Part shown: positions 45,780-58,686 of the stretch, piece after piece
Position numbering within the stretch: position 1 is the first letter of the stretch
Layout of the letters: each line of letters begins with the position of its first letter
Translations under genes and position numbers: made by a program
NCBI GenBank assembly: GCA_022695795.1
Contig: MU404116.1
Coordinates: 1 to 64,000 of the forward strand
Direction of reading: 5' to 3'
DNA: 64,000 nt
Origin: Biscogniauxia marginata
Taxonomy: Eukaryota > Ascomycota > Sordariomycetes > Xylariales > Xylariaceae
The notes under the pieces: generated by a model
Told to the model about the DNA's origin: nothing
Database searches by the model: none
What the model saw: the letters and a program-made list of their open reading frames with translations, nothing else

Positions 45780-46262
45780 AAAAGCAAGTGAATCATTCGT
45801 ACAGCAAAGTAGAAAGCTTTTAATCTCAACACATAATTGTGCTCACAGGGTTGCAGAGAAGCGCTGGGTTTGAAGGAGTGAAGGAGAAGAAGAAGAAGAT
45901 AAGACAACTAGGACTCACCAGTTTATATTATCTATAATTTACCACGCTGTATGGTAGCACGACATTAAATGCCTGTCATGCAGGCAAGTAGTTGACGAGA
46001 GCCAGTTAATGAGAGCTAGTCGTCGTGAGGCGCACTTGCTGCGCCTTGGTTAACTGACCGACTGGGCTCAGTCATTCTTAACCTTTGCATGCATTGCGCC
46101 CACTGCACTACCTATCCAAAGCATAAACGAGGCTCTATTTCTAGTATTTCACAGCTGCCACCCTTGTAGATGAAAACACAACACCTTCGCAAAGATCTAA
46201 GTCTGTGTCGAAGACCTATTCTACCATAGAGGCCCGGAAGCATCAGGATCTTTCAGGTTCAT
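45780..46262. promoter_or_regulatory. Divergent promoter, NACHT gene / SNF2 gene
   Basis: 483 bases between two start codons facing away from each other, so the region must hold both promoters. The NACHT side has an AAGAAGAAG-type purine run and the SNF2 side has no clear TATA. The shared region makes co-expression possible. Confidence 0.5.
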
Positions 46263-49200
46263 ATGGCATCGGGCATCAAGCGTCGAAGGTCTGAGAATCC
46301 TGCAGCGGCCTCGTCGAAGCGGAATTGTCAATCCAGAAGTTGCTCTCCTTTAAATGATGATTTACCTTCGAAACCATGCATCAAAGATCATACACGGAAA
46401 GATGATGCGACCATTTGTTTCGGAATGGTAAGTCTACCTCTCAGTCGACAAATATGTCCACCATATATCTAACTATGTTCGAGCTTCCATTTCCGCTGCG
46501 ATGCACAAATAAGTCTTTGGGAAGCCCCAACAATACTAGCAGTGTACGACTTGACGATGCAGGCCGTCTATTCTCCTCAGGATCCGATATTTCTTTAGGA
46601 AGCCTTCGAGCGAGGGACAGAGAGCTAGTTGAATTATTCCAACGGGGGTCTACTGAAACTAAACTGATAGTTCTATGGGGATCTCCCATAGCACGAGGTC
46701 CTGATTCAGTGCAACCGACTGTTTATGCGATACTATATGGCTGCAGGACTCTAGGCCCCAGGCTCAAAGATGTTCTGCGTGATTTAGGACTTAGCCTTCA
46801 AGATCCAATCCACGCAACTCGAGACGTTATATACTGGAACCCTCAAAGATTTTACAATCATCCAAGAGCGTGCACGTCACAATTGCATGTAGCTTCCGAA
46901 GAGCCCAGGATCAGACAAGAACGTATTCAACCGGTAGCTCTCCTTGCCGCGTTAGTATCTACGGATTCTTTTACAGAAACAGAAGGGCCTGAGCTCTTAG
47001 CCACGCCTCTTCAATGGTATGTATTTTTAGTTAGCGTGATAAACTGGACTAATGCGTGTTAAATAGCCATCAAAGGCAGGCGTTAACTTTCATGATAAAT
47101 CGAGAGCGAGGTTGGAGAATACACGAGGAGCAGCTCGATCTTTGGTCGATAAAGTACGGCGATGCCTGCAGAACCGCGTAAGTGAACATCGATTTTACTG
47201 TGAAGATGTCATCTAAATAACATAGGGAATATGTCAACAACATTGACGGATCGCTACATCATCTTCCGCCCCCAGAATTCCGTGGCGGTGTCCTTGCAGA
47301 TAACATGGGGGCTGGCAAGTCACTGAGCATGATTTCGCTAATGGCTAATGATAAACTGCCCGCAATCGAATCTCGAACATATCTTTCTAGTCTTGGAGCA
47401 CAACAATATACCAAATCAACGCTCCTGGTAATGCCACCAACTCGTAAGTTATCCTTTATCATCCCACGACGCAAAGGCTGATGGTAGGCAAAAGTGCTAC
47501 AAAACTGGAAATCAGAACTTTCCAAGTGAGTTAAATTTCTAACGGACACAAATTGTCTTGCTTAACTTTGGTTATGGCAGGCATCTGCGCGCTGGGGCGT
47601 TTTCCTGGCGCTGTCATCATGGTCCAACAAAGATCAAAACCCTTGAAGACCTTCTCGATCTTGACATAGTGCTCATATCATATAATACGTTGAAGGCTGA
47701 GTGGAAGCGACAAGGATCATCCCAAGACACTGTTATATTCTCCCATCACTGGCACCGCTTAATCCTTGATGAAGGTTAGAGACAGTGAGCGAGCTTGGAA
47801 TCCTGTGCTAATGTGTATTAGGACACTACATTAAACATCATAGCGCGATGACTACGCAAGCTGCACTCGCACTTAAAGCAGATTGTCGATGGGTGGTAAC
47901 CGGGACACCAATCCAGAACAGTCTCTCCGAAATCCAGAGTCTCCTGTGTTTCATACAGGTATTTCCGTACTCGGACAAAGATGTGTTTAACGAACATATC
48001 GTAGACTTCTGGGGTTCTGAGGGCAACAAAGGATTCGACCGACTTAAACGCCTCCTGAAATTCATCATGCTGCGACGATGCGGTGATCATATTAAGCTGC
48101 CACGGCGAACAGATCTAAAGCTTCATCTGCAGTTTAATGATGCGGAATTGTGTGAGTACCGAAAGGCCAAGGACAAGACACTCAGCTACATTGAGGATGC
48201 CCTGGACGCTAGCATATCCAAGGGGACATACTACAACGCCCTCCAGAAGATCGAAACGCTCCGTCAGATTTGTAACCTTGGAAAACCCCCTGGTAAAGAC
48301 ATAGATAACTTCGACAATCTAGACGAGACTCATGCGCCCACTTCTTGGGACGTTGGTACCGCATTAGGAATGCTTCACGCCTTTCCGTCACTAGGGCTAT
48401 CAACTACCTGCGTCAAATGTGGCGCACTCATTGACCCGACATCAGAACTATCCAACAAGTCTATCTCAGTTCATTTAACCATGTGTCTTCAGATGTGGTG
48501 TCAAAGATGTCACGGAAACCAGATCGTAAGCCTACAGAGACCAAGATTCTGCCGTTGTGATCGAGCATGTCCTTCAGTGTCTGTACCACTCAACACAAAT
48601 ACAACCACCACTATATCCCCAAGCTATCCCGAGCTTACAACTTCATATCCGACAAAGATACAAGCCCTAATTCATGACCTGAAGAAATGCCCCCCTGGCA
48701 CGAAGAGGTATGTTCCTTTTAACTTCCCGTAACAGCGATCTTGGTGACATCGCGATTAATGATAGAAGCATCGTATTCTCCTTTTGGAAAGCTACACTCG
48801 ACGTTGCGTACATGGCTTTGACCGAAAAGGCCATAAAATGTGCCCAAGTTGATGGAAGCGTAAAAGTCAAGACACGAAACGAGATTCTACAGGAATTTTT
48901 AGTAGGAGACAACATACAAGTTCTCCTGCTGTCCTTGTCATGTGGTGCAGTTGGGTAGAAACAATCTAACGTCTACATATGTCGCATCCGCTAACCCAGG
49001 TCTGTACGCAGGTTGACACTGACGGCGGCAACTCGCGCCTATCTCATGGAGCCGCAGTGGAACCCTTCCATAGAAGAACAAGCACTGGCTCGAATTCATA
49101 GAATTAGGCAGACAGAAGAAGTGACGACAGTCCGCTTTATCGTCGAGGATACGATCGAAAAGGTGATCTGGCGCAACCCTCACCCCCGCCCCCCCAAAAA

Positions 49201-49423
49201 AGGAGAAAAAGGACGTTTCATTGAAGTGGTAGCTGACATTCGTGTAGTATGTCATGGACGTGCAGGACAGGAAAAAGGACCTCGTCACTAGCTTGCTGTC
49301 TCCGCAATCCGCTTCGTCAAAACTTTCGCATTCACGTCTCAAGGTATGATTCAAACCATCATTATGGCATCATGCGCCTATTTCTAACCATGAGGTCAGC
49401 AACTTCGGGATGAACTACGCTAG
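46263..49423 (+). CDS. SNF2-family ATPase, Rad5/Rad16-like
   Basis: DNA-dependent ATPase/translocase of the SNF2 superfamily, probably nuclear, acting on chromatin or DNA repair. Eleven exons: 46263-46427, 46484-47016, 47067-47177, 47226-47443, 47495-47525, 47581-47774, 47822-48707, 48766-48954, 49012-49162, 49248-49343, 49400-49423. All but one of the introns are 47-58 nt; 865 residues with an unbroken frame. Motifs: I DNMGAGKS (295-302), Ia LLVMPPT, II DEGH (416-419, instead of DEAH), III GTPIQN (445-450), V LSCGAVGLTLT, VI ARIHRIRQ (802-809). Between the two helicase lobes is a Cys-rich insert at about 614-667 (CVKC...CLQMWCQRCH...CRCDRAC) that resembles a degenerate RING finger, as in Rad5/Rad16 enzymes. 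The N-terminal 200 residues are divergent. The exon 5 acceptor is one of two close AGs. Divergent neighbour of the broken NACHT gene. Confidence 0.88.
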
Positions 49424-51020
49424 GACTATCTACTTTGATTTACAATCAATGTGATCGAGAGATTACACCTGAAAAATAGAGCAACTAGTAACGAATCCGC
49501 GTTGTCGTTCTCTCATAAATGGCCCTCTAACACTACTTAATCCGCCGAAGTCGAATTTTCATATTACTGTTTCTTGTCAAACGCGGACTACATAGAGTCT
49601 TGTTAGACGCAAGGGGCGAAGGAAGGTGTCGGCTAAAGACCTAAAATGATCTGTGTCCCAAGGGACACTAATATCCTCGGTTGAGTGTATATATATCATC
49701 GTAGGTAGGGTTCAGTGAGCAGAGAGAGAAAGATAAAATAGATAAATAAAAGTCAAAACAAGAAAGAAAAGAGAAGAGAGAGAGAGAATACGCAAATAGT
49801 ACACCAACCAACCGCTTAATTTGCTGAATACACGCGATGTTCCCAGGGGATTCTATTGAAAGTAAATGAAATCGATACTATAAGGGCCCGAAAGAACTCT
49901 TTAACATTAGCAACAACTACGCTCCAGATCAGGGGGGTGTCAGCGGTCTAAAAGACCAGGGATTCCAAGCTAAAAACTTAACAAGCCAGGACTCGCAGAA
50001 AACCGGATATAAAAAGGGGCCGTGTACACCCAGAGCAACCTAGACGGTGGTATTCTCTCGTGAGCATTCTCAGTCTAATACCGACCCTATCTATACTCCT
50101 ATAATTATCAACCTATCGTGCACCCATCAACCCCTAGCCCCCCCCGGCCCCTTGACAAGAGGCTACTATGCGTTGATCTGGGCGAGGGAAGTAAGAATGG
50201 ATACGAAGAGTCGGTTAAGAGGTGGTAATTGGCAAAACTTGCACACATCATACCTCAGCCACACTAGTTGTATAGGTACTCAAATAACCCATCATACGAA
50301 TTCTCAGAACTAGTAGGTAAGTATTCATTTATCCTCCTCATCCTTTCTCCTCTACCGTCTGCCTAAGCTAGAAGCCTCAACCTCCCGCCGTCAATATTCG
50401 CAACCTGCCCAATATTCTCACGTAATAATTTATTTCAAGTCGCTCGCGCGCGCGCGCGTGCTACTCATGCATGGTTTAAAATGCAAAATGCCATTTTCAT
50501 AATTCCCCCCTCCACCAAATTCTCCTCTCCTCTCCTCTCCTCTCCTCTTCTCCGTTCCCCTATCCCCTACCTATTCCCTATCCCCCATTCCCTTTTCTTT
50601 TTCTTTCCACCCTCCCGCTAAACCCCCACCCCCCTTCGTATTTTCCCTTTCCGGATTAACAAAAAAGAAGAAAAAGAAAATTAGAATAGATAAACATGTG
50701 AATGCGTAAAACGCCATCTAGCCATGCGATTACCTCCTTTCCCCCCTTTCCCTTTCTCAGTCCACACTACCTAGATATATGATTTCTTTTTGGATATCCC
50801 ATTCCCTCTCTCCCCGTCTAATTAAATATTTAAGAAACCCCCCCCCCCCAAAAAAAAAAAAAAAACAAAACGAAATATCTATTCGTGCTTGTTGCTCCTT
50901 ATCAGTTTTCCCCCCAACTGCCCCCCATAAGAAGGAATGTGAAAAAAGGGGGGGATCTCATCTAGAGAGCCCCGGGAGTAAATCGGTTCTTTCTTTTTTC
51001 TTTTTTTCGTTTCGTTTCGT
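49424..51020. other. Intergenic between convergent SNF2 and chitin synthase genes
   Basis: 1.6 kb with simple repeats: GA-rich near 49730-49790, (CG)n near 50449, (TCTCC)n at 50521-50547, poly-C and poly-A near 50840. It should include both 3' untranslated regions. No gene was recognised. Confidence 0.5.
50521..50547. repeat. (TCTCC)n pyrimidine repeat
   Basis: Five tandem TCTCC units in a pyrimidine-rich stretch of the intergenic region. Confidence 0.85.
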
Positions 51021-53752
51021 TCAGCTCCCCCTACTCCCTGACCTGGCCCCATCCCTCTCCCTCTCCGAGTCAAACCCATCCATCTCAGTCTCCTCGTCCG
51101 GCTCCGCCGCCATCATGGCCGCAGAGTGTGCCCAGCTCGCGCGTCCGAGGGGGCTCCTGCCCGTGCGCCGGCGGTCGTGGCCGCTGGTATTAGTATTCCC
51201 CCCGCTGCCGCCGTTCCCGGGTACGGCGAGGCCCTGTCTCTGCGTCGGACGCGACTGTGACTGCGTAGTAGTATTGTTATTATTATGACTATCCCCGTTG
51301 TTGTTGATGTTATCATTAGGGGATGACGGGCGCGAGTCCGAAATCGAAGACCCGGGGCTGCTGTCCTTCTCACCACCGCTAGCGGCGCGCTGGTAACGAG
51401 GTAGTCCGCCGGCGTCGTTCTCACCGTTCCCGCCCCAGCCACCTCGCGTAAGCTCCGCCTCGGAAAACTCGTACACCTGGCCCCGCGGGGGGATAGCGAA
51501 CTTGCGCGAGTTCTCGACGAACTGGTTGTACTGGCTCGCCTGCGCGAGCTCGTACTTGCGGCGGTCCTCCTCGCCCATGATGCTCTCGACACGCCGCGGC
51601 AGGTAAACCGAGCTCGTGTTTCCGGCCGTTAGGAAGCTCTCCCACGAGTCGCGCCCAGGGTTATTATTATGGTACTGTTCGAAGTAGTCGCCCTTGGCTC
51701 CACCGTAGACAGATAAGGTCTCGCTGAGCTTGTTGAAGCTGTATGCCGACTCCTCCGGGTGAACGTAGAAGCCGTTAGCCTTCTTTTCGGGCGCGGCGAA
51801 GCGGCCCTCAAGCTTCTCCGGTGGGTGCAGCTTGCTCCTCGTGCGTTGGATCCCGATAGTGCTCTTGCCTTTGCCCTTGCTGTTTGCACGTTGTACCTCG
51901 GTGGCGGGGATGAACGTCTCGGGCACCACGTTGAGGTCGTCTCCAGTCTTCTCAGCCTGTTCGATGGCCTGCTGGGGCGTCGTCTCGGCATCGGCGGTGG
52001 CGGCATCGGCGCGGGGGCCTCCCCAAGTTCTCTGACCGGCGGTGAAGATTCCGTAGACCATGTAATACCAGTTGAAGAACGGGTTCAGGACGAACATGAC
52101 GGGGTACAGCCAGATCTTGAACCGCTTCAGCTTGAAACCGAAGTACAGCATCAGCAGCCAGTTCAGGCCGAGCGAGATGGCGATAAATCCAACGGGCAGT
52201 TGATCGACCCGCATGGTCGTCGTGATCAGGGAGAGCACCATGATGAAAAACAGCAGGGCCGTCGTCCGGATCGTGTTCTGCATAAACCGCACGACGAGCA
52301 GGATCGGGTACCGCTTCCAGAGACGCCAATCCGTCAACATGCACACCTCGTTGGTAATGAAACCGAGGAACCATCTGCGTCGTTGCTTAACCAGCGAACT
52401 CACCGTCTGTACCGCTTCCGTCTTGCAGAATGCCGAGGTGCACATCTGGATCTGATAGCGCTTCTTCGCACCGATCATGAAGAGATGCGTGAGCCAGCGG
52501 TCCTCGCCCAGATGGCTCTTGGCGAAGTCAAACAAGTCTTCACATTGCTCGGCCTTGTCGGCAAAGTAGTATTTGGCCATCCTTCGGAAGGCAGAGAATC
52601 GCAGCATTGTCAGAGCTCCGGGCAAGCACGTAACGGCACCGCATCCCGACTCGACGGTTCTTTCGAATAGTTGCCCGTGGATGTATTCCATATCCTGGAG
52701 CAGGGTGATGACGCTGTGCTTCCTGGTCGTCGAGGTGATGACGCCGGTCATGGCCAGCATGTCCCTGCTGTTTCCCGGACTCAACTCCATGTCGTAGACA
52801 AAATTCTGTAGACAGACTCGGTCCAGAATGCAGTCAGAGTCAATGAAGAGGATAAATAGGTTATCGTTGCGCTTGAGATAGTCCTTGTAGACCTTGTCGA
52901 TGAGCTTGAATGAGGCCTTCTGACAGTGACGCTTTCCTCCGTGGGGGAACCGGGAGACGGTAATCCGTGCGGCTCGGTAGGTGACATCAATACTCTTGGG
53001 GTACGATTCAAGGGTCAACGGAACACCAAGCTTCTCTATCGTGTTGAGGTACAGCTCGTCCTCTTGGTCTCCGTCGAATGAGAGGAACACATGAATGCAC
53101 GAAGGCGGGTAGTCACAGTCCACGACCGAGTTGAGAGCGGTAACGAGAACATCGGGATCCTCCTTGTAACATGGCATGACGATGACAACTTTCGGCGCGG
53201 AAACCTCGTCGAGAACCTGCTTCACACGTTTCGTTCTCCCGAGCTGGTTGGTGACGAGCTGATAAATGCAGAAAAGCCACGGGATCGTCAGGAGACCGGC
53301 GAAACTCCAGAATGCGAACCACTGGAGGACGTCGACCATCTGGGCGGGCCAGTACTGCACAATCTGACTGGGAAGGGGTAGCGTGACAATCATGATAGGT
53401 AAGAAAATGAATCTGCTCCGCTGTCAATAACAACCAATAAACCAAGGGATTAGATGGGTAGGCGCACCGGAATCCGCAGAACAATATACCAATGACGATC
53501 GCCAGCACTCTGATAGTCCAGTGTTCTGCCTTCTGAAAGACCTTTACAAGGCAGTATAAAAAGGCCATGAGCCATAGGATCCATTCGAGCACCGCTGCCA
53601 GCATAACAATGCCGACAATAGCAGTGTAAATGATCTAGGAGGTCGGGTCAGTTAACATACTTCTGCTGCGACGGTGTACCATTTTCTCTTTATCAGGCAT
53701 GAAATGTACTGACCTCATGGACCGGCCACGTCTCTGTGATATCTTCTGCCAT
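51021..53752 (-). CDS. chsD: Chitin synthase, ChsD-type
   Basis: Membrane processive GT2 enzyme polymerising UDP-GlcNAc into chitin at the plasma membrane. Three exons: 53714-53752, 53468-53634, 51021-53412, with introns of 79 and 55 nt; 865 residues. Start MAEDITETWPVHE, then N-terminal membrane segments (TAIVGIVMLAAVLEWILW, VLAIVIGILFCGFRFIFLPI, VLQWFAFWSFAGLLTIPWLF). Catalytic core: KVVIVMPCYKEDPDVL, DGDQEDELY, FIDSDC (DSD about 260-262), CGAVTCLPGALTML, GEDRW (about 371-375) and the hallmark QRRRW (about 412-416), followed by membrane helices (TALLFFIMVLSLITTTM, VGFIAISLGLNWLLMLYF). The C-terminal third is a long Ser/Asn/Gly-rich tail with no domain. No myosin motor or cytochrome b5 domain is present. 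Class number not certain (ChsD-like, class VI/VII group). Confidence 0.9.
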
Positions 53753-56700
53753 TTTGGGCGAGTTAATGGGAAAGCTGAAGAATGAACGAAGGGGAGGTAG
53801 CTTGGGAAAGATAAATGTATTTCAACGGGAACGGCTCGCACATCCGGAACAAGGCTCCACGCTCCCTCATGTAGGCATCCGAGTAGTTAAAAGAAAGGTT
53901 GAATTTGGGGACAGGCGAGAGGGTGGTTACGCGAAATGCGTATATGTGTGTGCGTGGTGCTGTGCTGTGCTGTGCTGTTCTAGAGACTGTTTGCGGCTAC
54001 TTGCAGCTTGACGCAAGGAGATGCTCGGCCTCTTTTCACTGGCTCAAATGTCGTAAATAGTTTTAGACCACGTTTTGATCCTCGTCGCCACGGCGCCTTT
54101 TTTTGGTTTCTTCCCCTCTGGTGCGGAAAGGCCGTCAAGCATATGACATCAAAACCTGATTGTCATGAGCTAGGGCGGAGAGGGCTGAGAGTGAATATAT
54201 TGTTTGTCGCGCAGCGCCCCCGAGGGATTTCGATCCAGATTCATCCAGGGGGAATATGTATCACAAGGCTCGTACTCGACGAGAACAGGTCCTCGGAATA
54301 GCCAGCTAGCTGCTCCCGGGCGCTGTTCCTGAACACGAAAGCCGCGAAGTAGCTCACTTGAGCTCGGCGCGGCAACACCCTCGTCTCTTTGCTTTTTCTA
54401 TTGTTCAATATGCCGCTAAAACTGGCACTACCGCCATGTAGTGACTGCTATTTAATGTGGCTAAAACGCCCGTTATGCCGAAAAGAGTGGGAATAATAGA
54501 TCCAGGGGTAGGATATCGAGAAGGAACGAAACACCCTAAGCGTCGATGACAAAGACAGGTAGATCCCAGAGGGAGATGACGAGCGGCAGGTGAAGACACT
54601 GCTAGTCGGGAGTGACACAGAAGTGAGTGCCGGCGACGGGAAGCCAAGGCCGCGGAACGAGTCGCTCTATTTTTAAAAGATAGCAGGGGATGGATGGGTG
54701 GGAATGCAGCAGCAACAACTCGGTACGACTGGGGCGATGGGAAAATATAAGTAAATGAAAAGGATCTGGCTAGAATGCGGGTGTAAGTACGGGTGTGAGT
54801 GTGTAAGTTGGTCGGGGTTGTGTTCCATGAGATCTGGACGACATGACCATGTGTTGTTGGTGGGTGGCGGGACCTGCGTGTAAGTCGTTGGTCGCATGGA
54901 TGGAGAGACTGAGCAGAGTGGCAGGGCTAGAGCTGGTCACAAAGACGAGATGTCGTTACATCCATGGCCTAACCTTTTTCCTTATAGAACAAGTCGGCAC
55001 GTGTATTTGGAGACCTGTCACATTAGCTACGTACGAGCACACTTATAGGTACCGAAAGACTTAGGTCTACAGTAGGGCGGGTAGAGATGGGTATACGAGA
55101 GCGAATGAATTAGCTATGGGGTGGGGTTTGGACGACTTGAACCCATCGCCCATAAGAAGGACGATATCGCCCCTCGTACTGAATTCATTTTATTGCTCGG
55201 ACTCTACCCTTTGCCCTCTGCCCTCTTTCTTCTCTTGGAGCAGAGGGTCCGGCGATGAAGCGCGCTACTGCATAGGGGAACAAGTAGCCTATCTACATCT
55301 ACCTGTAAGTAGAGGGATAGGATGGGATGGGCTGGGACTATGTTTAGAAAATGAACATGTAGGAGCACCAACCGTCGACGACGAGAAGTGTGGTTCGATG
55401 GCAGCTCATATGGGAGCATGCCACGGGTGCATTTTCCGGTTTAGCCAATGAGGCAGTCCGCCCAGCTCTGGCACGGGCTGCCGGGCTGTTTTGCATCGAT
55501 AGTTCGATGTCATCTCGGGGTCTAGGTGTAGTTCCATGCAGGTACGTAGTAATACCTGATACCTAGCTGATGCAACGGTAATGTAGAGCTTAGGCATGTA
55601 TATTCAGATACTTCGTGTAAGTGTAAACCGAAAGAAAAACGAAAAAGGATTTACAAATTGCATCTAGATCGGTGCAGGGGTCCTTGATCGGAAATCGCAT
55701 ACCCGAATCTGACCCTGTCGATGACCTTGCCGGTGACCTTGTCCATGATGGCTGATCAATGTCGTTGTCCGGGGAGAGGAACGGTTGAAGGAACTCCACT
55801 TTCGGGGGCGCTCGACGGATCGCTGAAACGGCGCGCGGGATAGCTTTGGGGGGCCGGCGTCTTTACGAAGTCTTTTTAGTACTTACATAGAGACTCAGAA
55901 CTGCCCACGAACTGACGGACTCACTAGGTTATGAGTAGACGCAGCTTCAACAGGTACCTGGGTACCTATTCATATATACGTGTAAGAAAGGAAGAGGGGG
56001 GAAAGGACCTCAGGGAAACGTTACTTACATGTACCTACCTACATGTGCCTACCTACTGTAATGTATGTACTGTACTTTACTGTACCTACCCCTACCTACC
56101 CCTACCTACCGAATGCCGTAGGTGGGGTCATGCCGTCGGGGTCTTGGGCTAGGTCAGCCTCTCAACCTTAGCGGCGTCGCTAGCTAAAAGCACTATTTAG
56201 CGATCAAACCACTAAACGCACGAACCTGTCTTAGGTGCAATACCTACCTGCCTACACTTTTACCTAACCTCACACCTCTGTCTGCAAGTTACATACCCAA
56301 CATAGGTACTAATGCAAGTAAGTTGGTCAGTCTAAACTACATACCGGACATGAACAAAGACGAATGAGCAACCAAGGTTCGAACATGTTGGCGGCGTCCA
56401 GCACGCAAACAGCTTCCAGAATTCCAATCCCGACTTGCCGCTTTGGCCTCGAAGCACCCCCTCCCGGGCAACAACGCGTAATCCACAATATGTTCGCACC
56501 CCATAAATAGACTGGGAGATTCATATCCAATATATATCAGATTCCTCGACGGTTCCAGTCGGGGGGGCCTGGGCGCTACGAGGCAGGAAAGGCCCCATTT
56601 TACCCGGCGCCTGGAAGAGAGAGAGAGAGAGCCTTATACTGCACAGTACGTCGTTCGTTGGTGATCACCTACAGAAGGTAGTTGGGACAACACCGAGAGA

Positions 56701-57704
56701 GTATGTACATGCAGAGATAGCTTCCTGATTTCCTCTGCGACGAGACAGACTAGGTATCTATCTATCAGTGAATCGGAGCTATTACTTACTACCAAAGACA
56801 TCGCTCCCGAGATAATTACTTACACGCCTACATCCTACATATGTGCCTCTCGTGTATGCAGAAACCTTACCTACCTAATATCATCTGTGCTCGTTATAAA
56901 GCAATACATTGGAAAGTGGCGTCGTCGTGAGAAACAATAGGCATGATGGCGTCTTCATGTGTAAGGGCAGATCTGCAAGCCTCGTCAAAAATTTTTTTAA
57001 TAAAAAATAACCCCTTGTGATGAGGCCTAGCCGTAAACGCCATTTCCCTCCCGAACTACGATATTTCTTTTTTAATGGCGAGTTAGGCGCTTGGATGGGA
57101 AGTCTTATTGCATGGCACTGAAAGTAAAGTACCGACGAACCATAAGATGAGAGAAAGGAAAAAAAAAAGAAAAAAAAAAAAAGGATCCTCGTTGTCCCCC
57201 TCTTCATCCCCCCCTTAAATCCAACAAGTTAACACGATGTAAGTAGAAAGCTCGAGATTCTTTCGCGCCGATGGAGAGGGGAAAAGAGCCGCGCGGCCTA
57301 CGAATGTACTATATATTTATATATATCTCTCCAATGAACAATAAGGCTGAGTGATAAATAAACAAGTAACTTATCTGATCTCACATTAACCGCCGTTCTA
57401 TCCGCGTTTAACACTATATTGTAAATAGCCAGAATGCCTTTCTCTCTCTCTCCTTTTTTTTTCTTTGTTTCTTCCTTTTCTCTTTTTACGCTACCTACCG
57501 GCTCGATATCTATCCGACGACCATACATAAAATAAGCACGCATACATACACAGTACTCAACAGTTTTGACTTACTATTTTACCGACGCACAAGCACGTTA
57601 GTCTCTTTTATTTCTTTTCTCTCTCTTGCCAAGGCTACCTATGCATGCCGTGACATGCCGTTGATTTCCACCACTTGACCAGGTGAGACCTCGCCACTGT
57701 AACG

Positions 57705-57731
57705 CTACCTACCTACCTACCTACCTACCTA
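57705..57731. repeat. (CTAC)n microsatellite
   Basis: Almost seven tandem CTAC units. This is the longest example of a tetranucleotide that recurs in intergenic DNA across the whole window. Confidence 0.9.
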
Positions 57732-58529
57732 TAAAGGTACATACCAGCTACCGAAACCTCCATACAAAATGCAGGTACTCGCTTACTTACAACCCGTAGG
57801 TTAAGATAAAGTCCGTCCGTCCGCCAGTTATTAAGCGACTTCCCCTTAGACAGATATTACCAGTAATCAGTATGCAATCCCATAGGATCGAACTTCCTTC
57901 AACTCTTTCATATATTGGTAGTACATACAACACAACCCCAGGATCCGAAAACCTACCCTATCTTACCCCGAGATATAGGAGGGTAAGCCACATTTGTACA
58001 TAAAATTTTTTTTTTTTCCAAGACGACGCGTGAGAGCAAAGGAGCAAAATAATTGCTCCCCATTTTCAATGTCTCAAAGAAAAAAGTAAGCTTTCACTTC
58101 GTATTCAAAGTCTTGGCCCTGCCGTGCGTACATAATACCCCCCTGCTGGCAGCTTGGCGTTGGCATTGGCTGGCTACCACGCAAAGGGGGGATGGTGACG
58201 CGATGTGATGATGAATGATCGAATTGAATGATTGAAGCCGGTACCTACCGCCTACCGACCGACCGACCACCCGACCGATGGCTTACATGCGCTCTACTAC
58301 TGTGCGATATGCGATGGGACGGACAGTCAAAAGGAAAAGGAAAAGGGATAGAAAAAAGGGAAATAAAAAAGTAAAAAGAGAAAAGAAATTCGATTCACCC
58401 GTCCTCAATTTCAATTTGTCGTTGTTTCTCTCAATAAAACTCCCAGCCGTTAAGATACTATAGGGCTTGCGAAAGAAAAGGAAAAAAAAAACCCCCCCCA
58501 AACCCCCACTTATCAAATATACCTACCTA

Positions 58530-58686
58530 CAGGGGTTTCCCCTGAAGATAGATGTACGATATATTGTATAAACCCGTCAAAATAGATAAATATGCCTAAA
58601 ACCCACGAACTAGTTAATAGATAAAACCCTCTAGATAGATACGGGATTGATGCTAGAATTATATCTATTATCAGGGGAAACCCCTG
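58530..58686. mobile_element. TA-flanked MITE, 157 bp, 16-bp perfect TIRs
   Basis: Perfect inverted repeats CAGGGGTTTCCCCTGA (58530-58545) and TCAGGGGAAACCCCTG (58671-58686) bound 125 bp of AT-rich, non-coding DNA. A TA dinucleotide lies on both outer sides (58528-58529 and 58687-58688), the target-site duplication of Tc1/mariner-type transposases. With the flanking TA included the repeat is 18 bp. The TIR is itself nearly palindromic (AGGGG TTT CCCCT), so each end can fold. Size, TIR and TSD fit a miniature non-autonomous element moved in trans. No transposase is in the window and no second copy was seen here. Confidence 0.85.

Noticed and set aside
57160..57182. Poly-A tract as a retroposed cDNA end
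   Set aside because: No upstream coding similarity and no flanking target duplication; a plain homopolymer.
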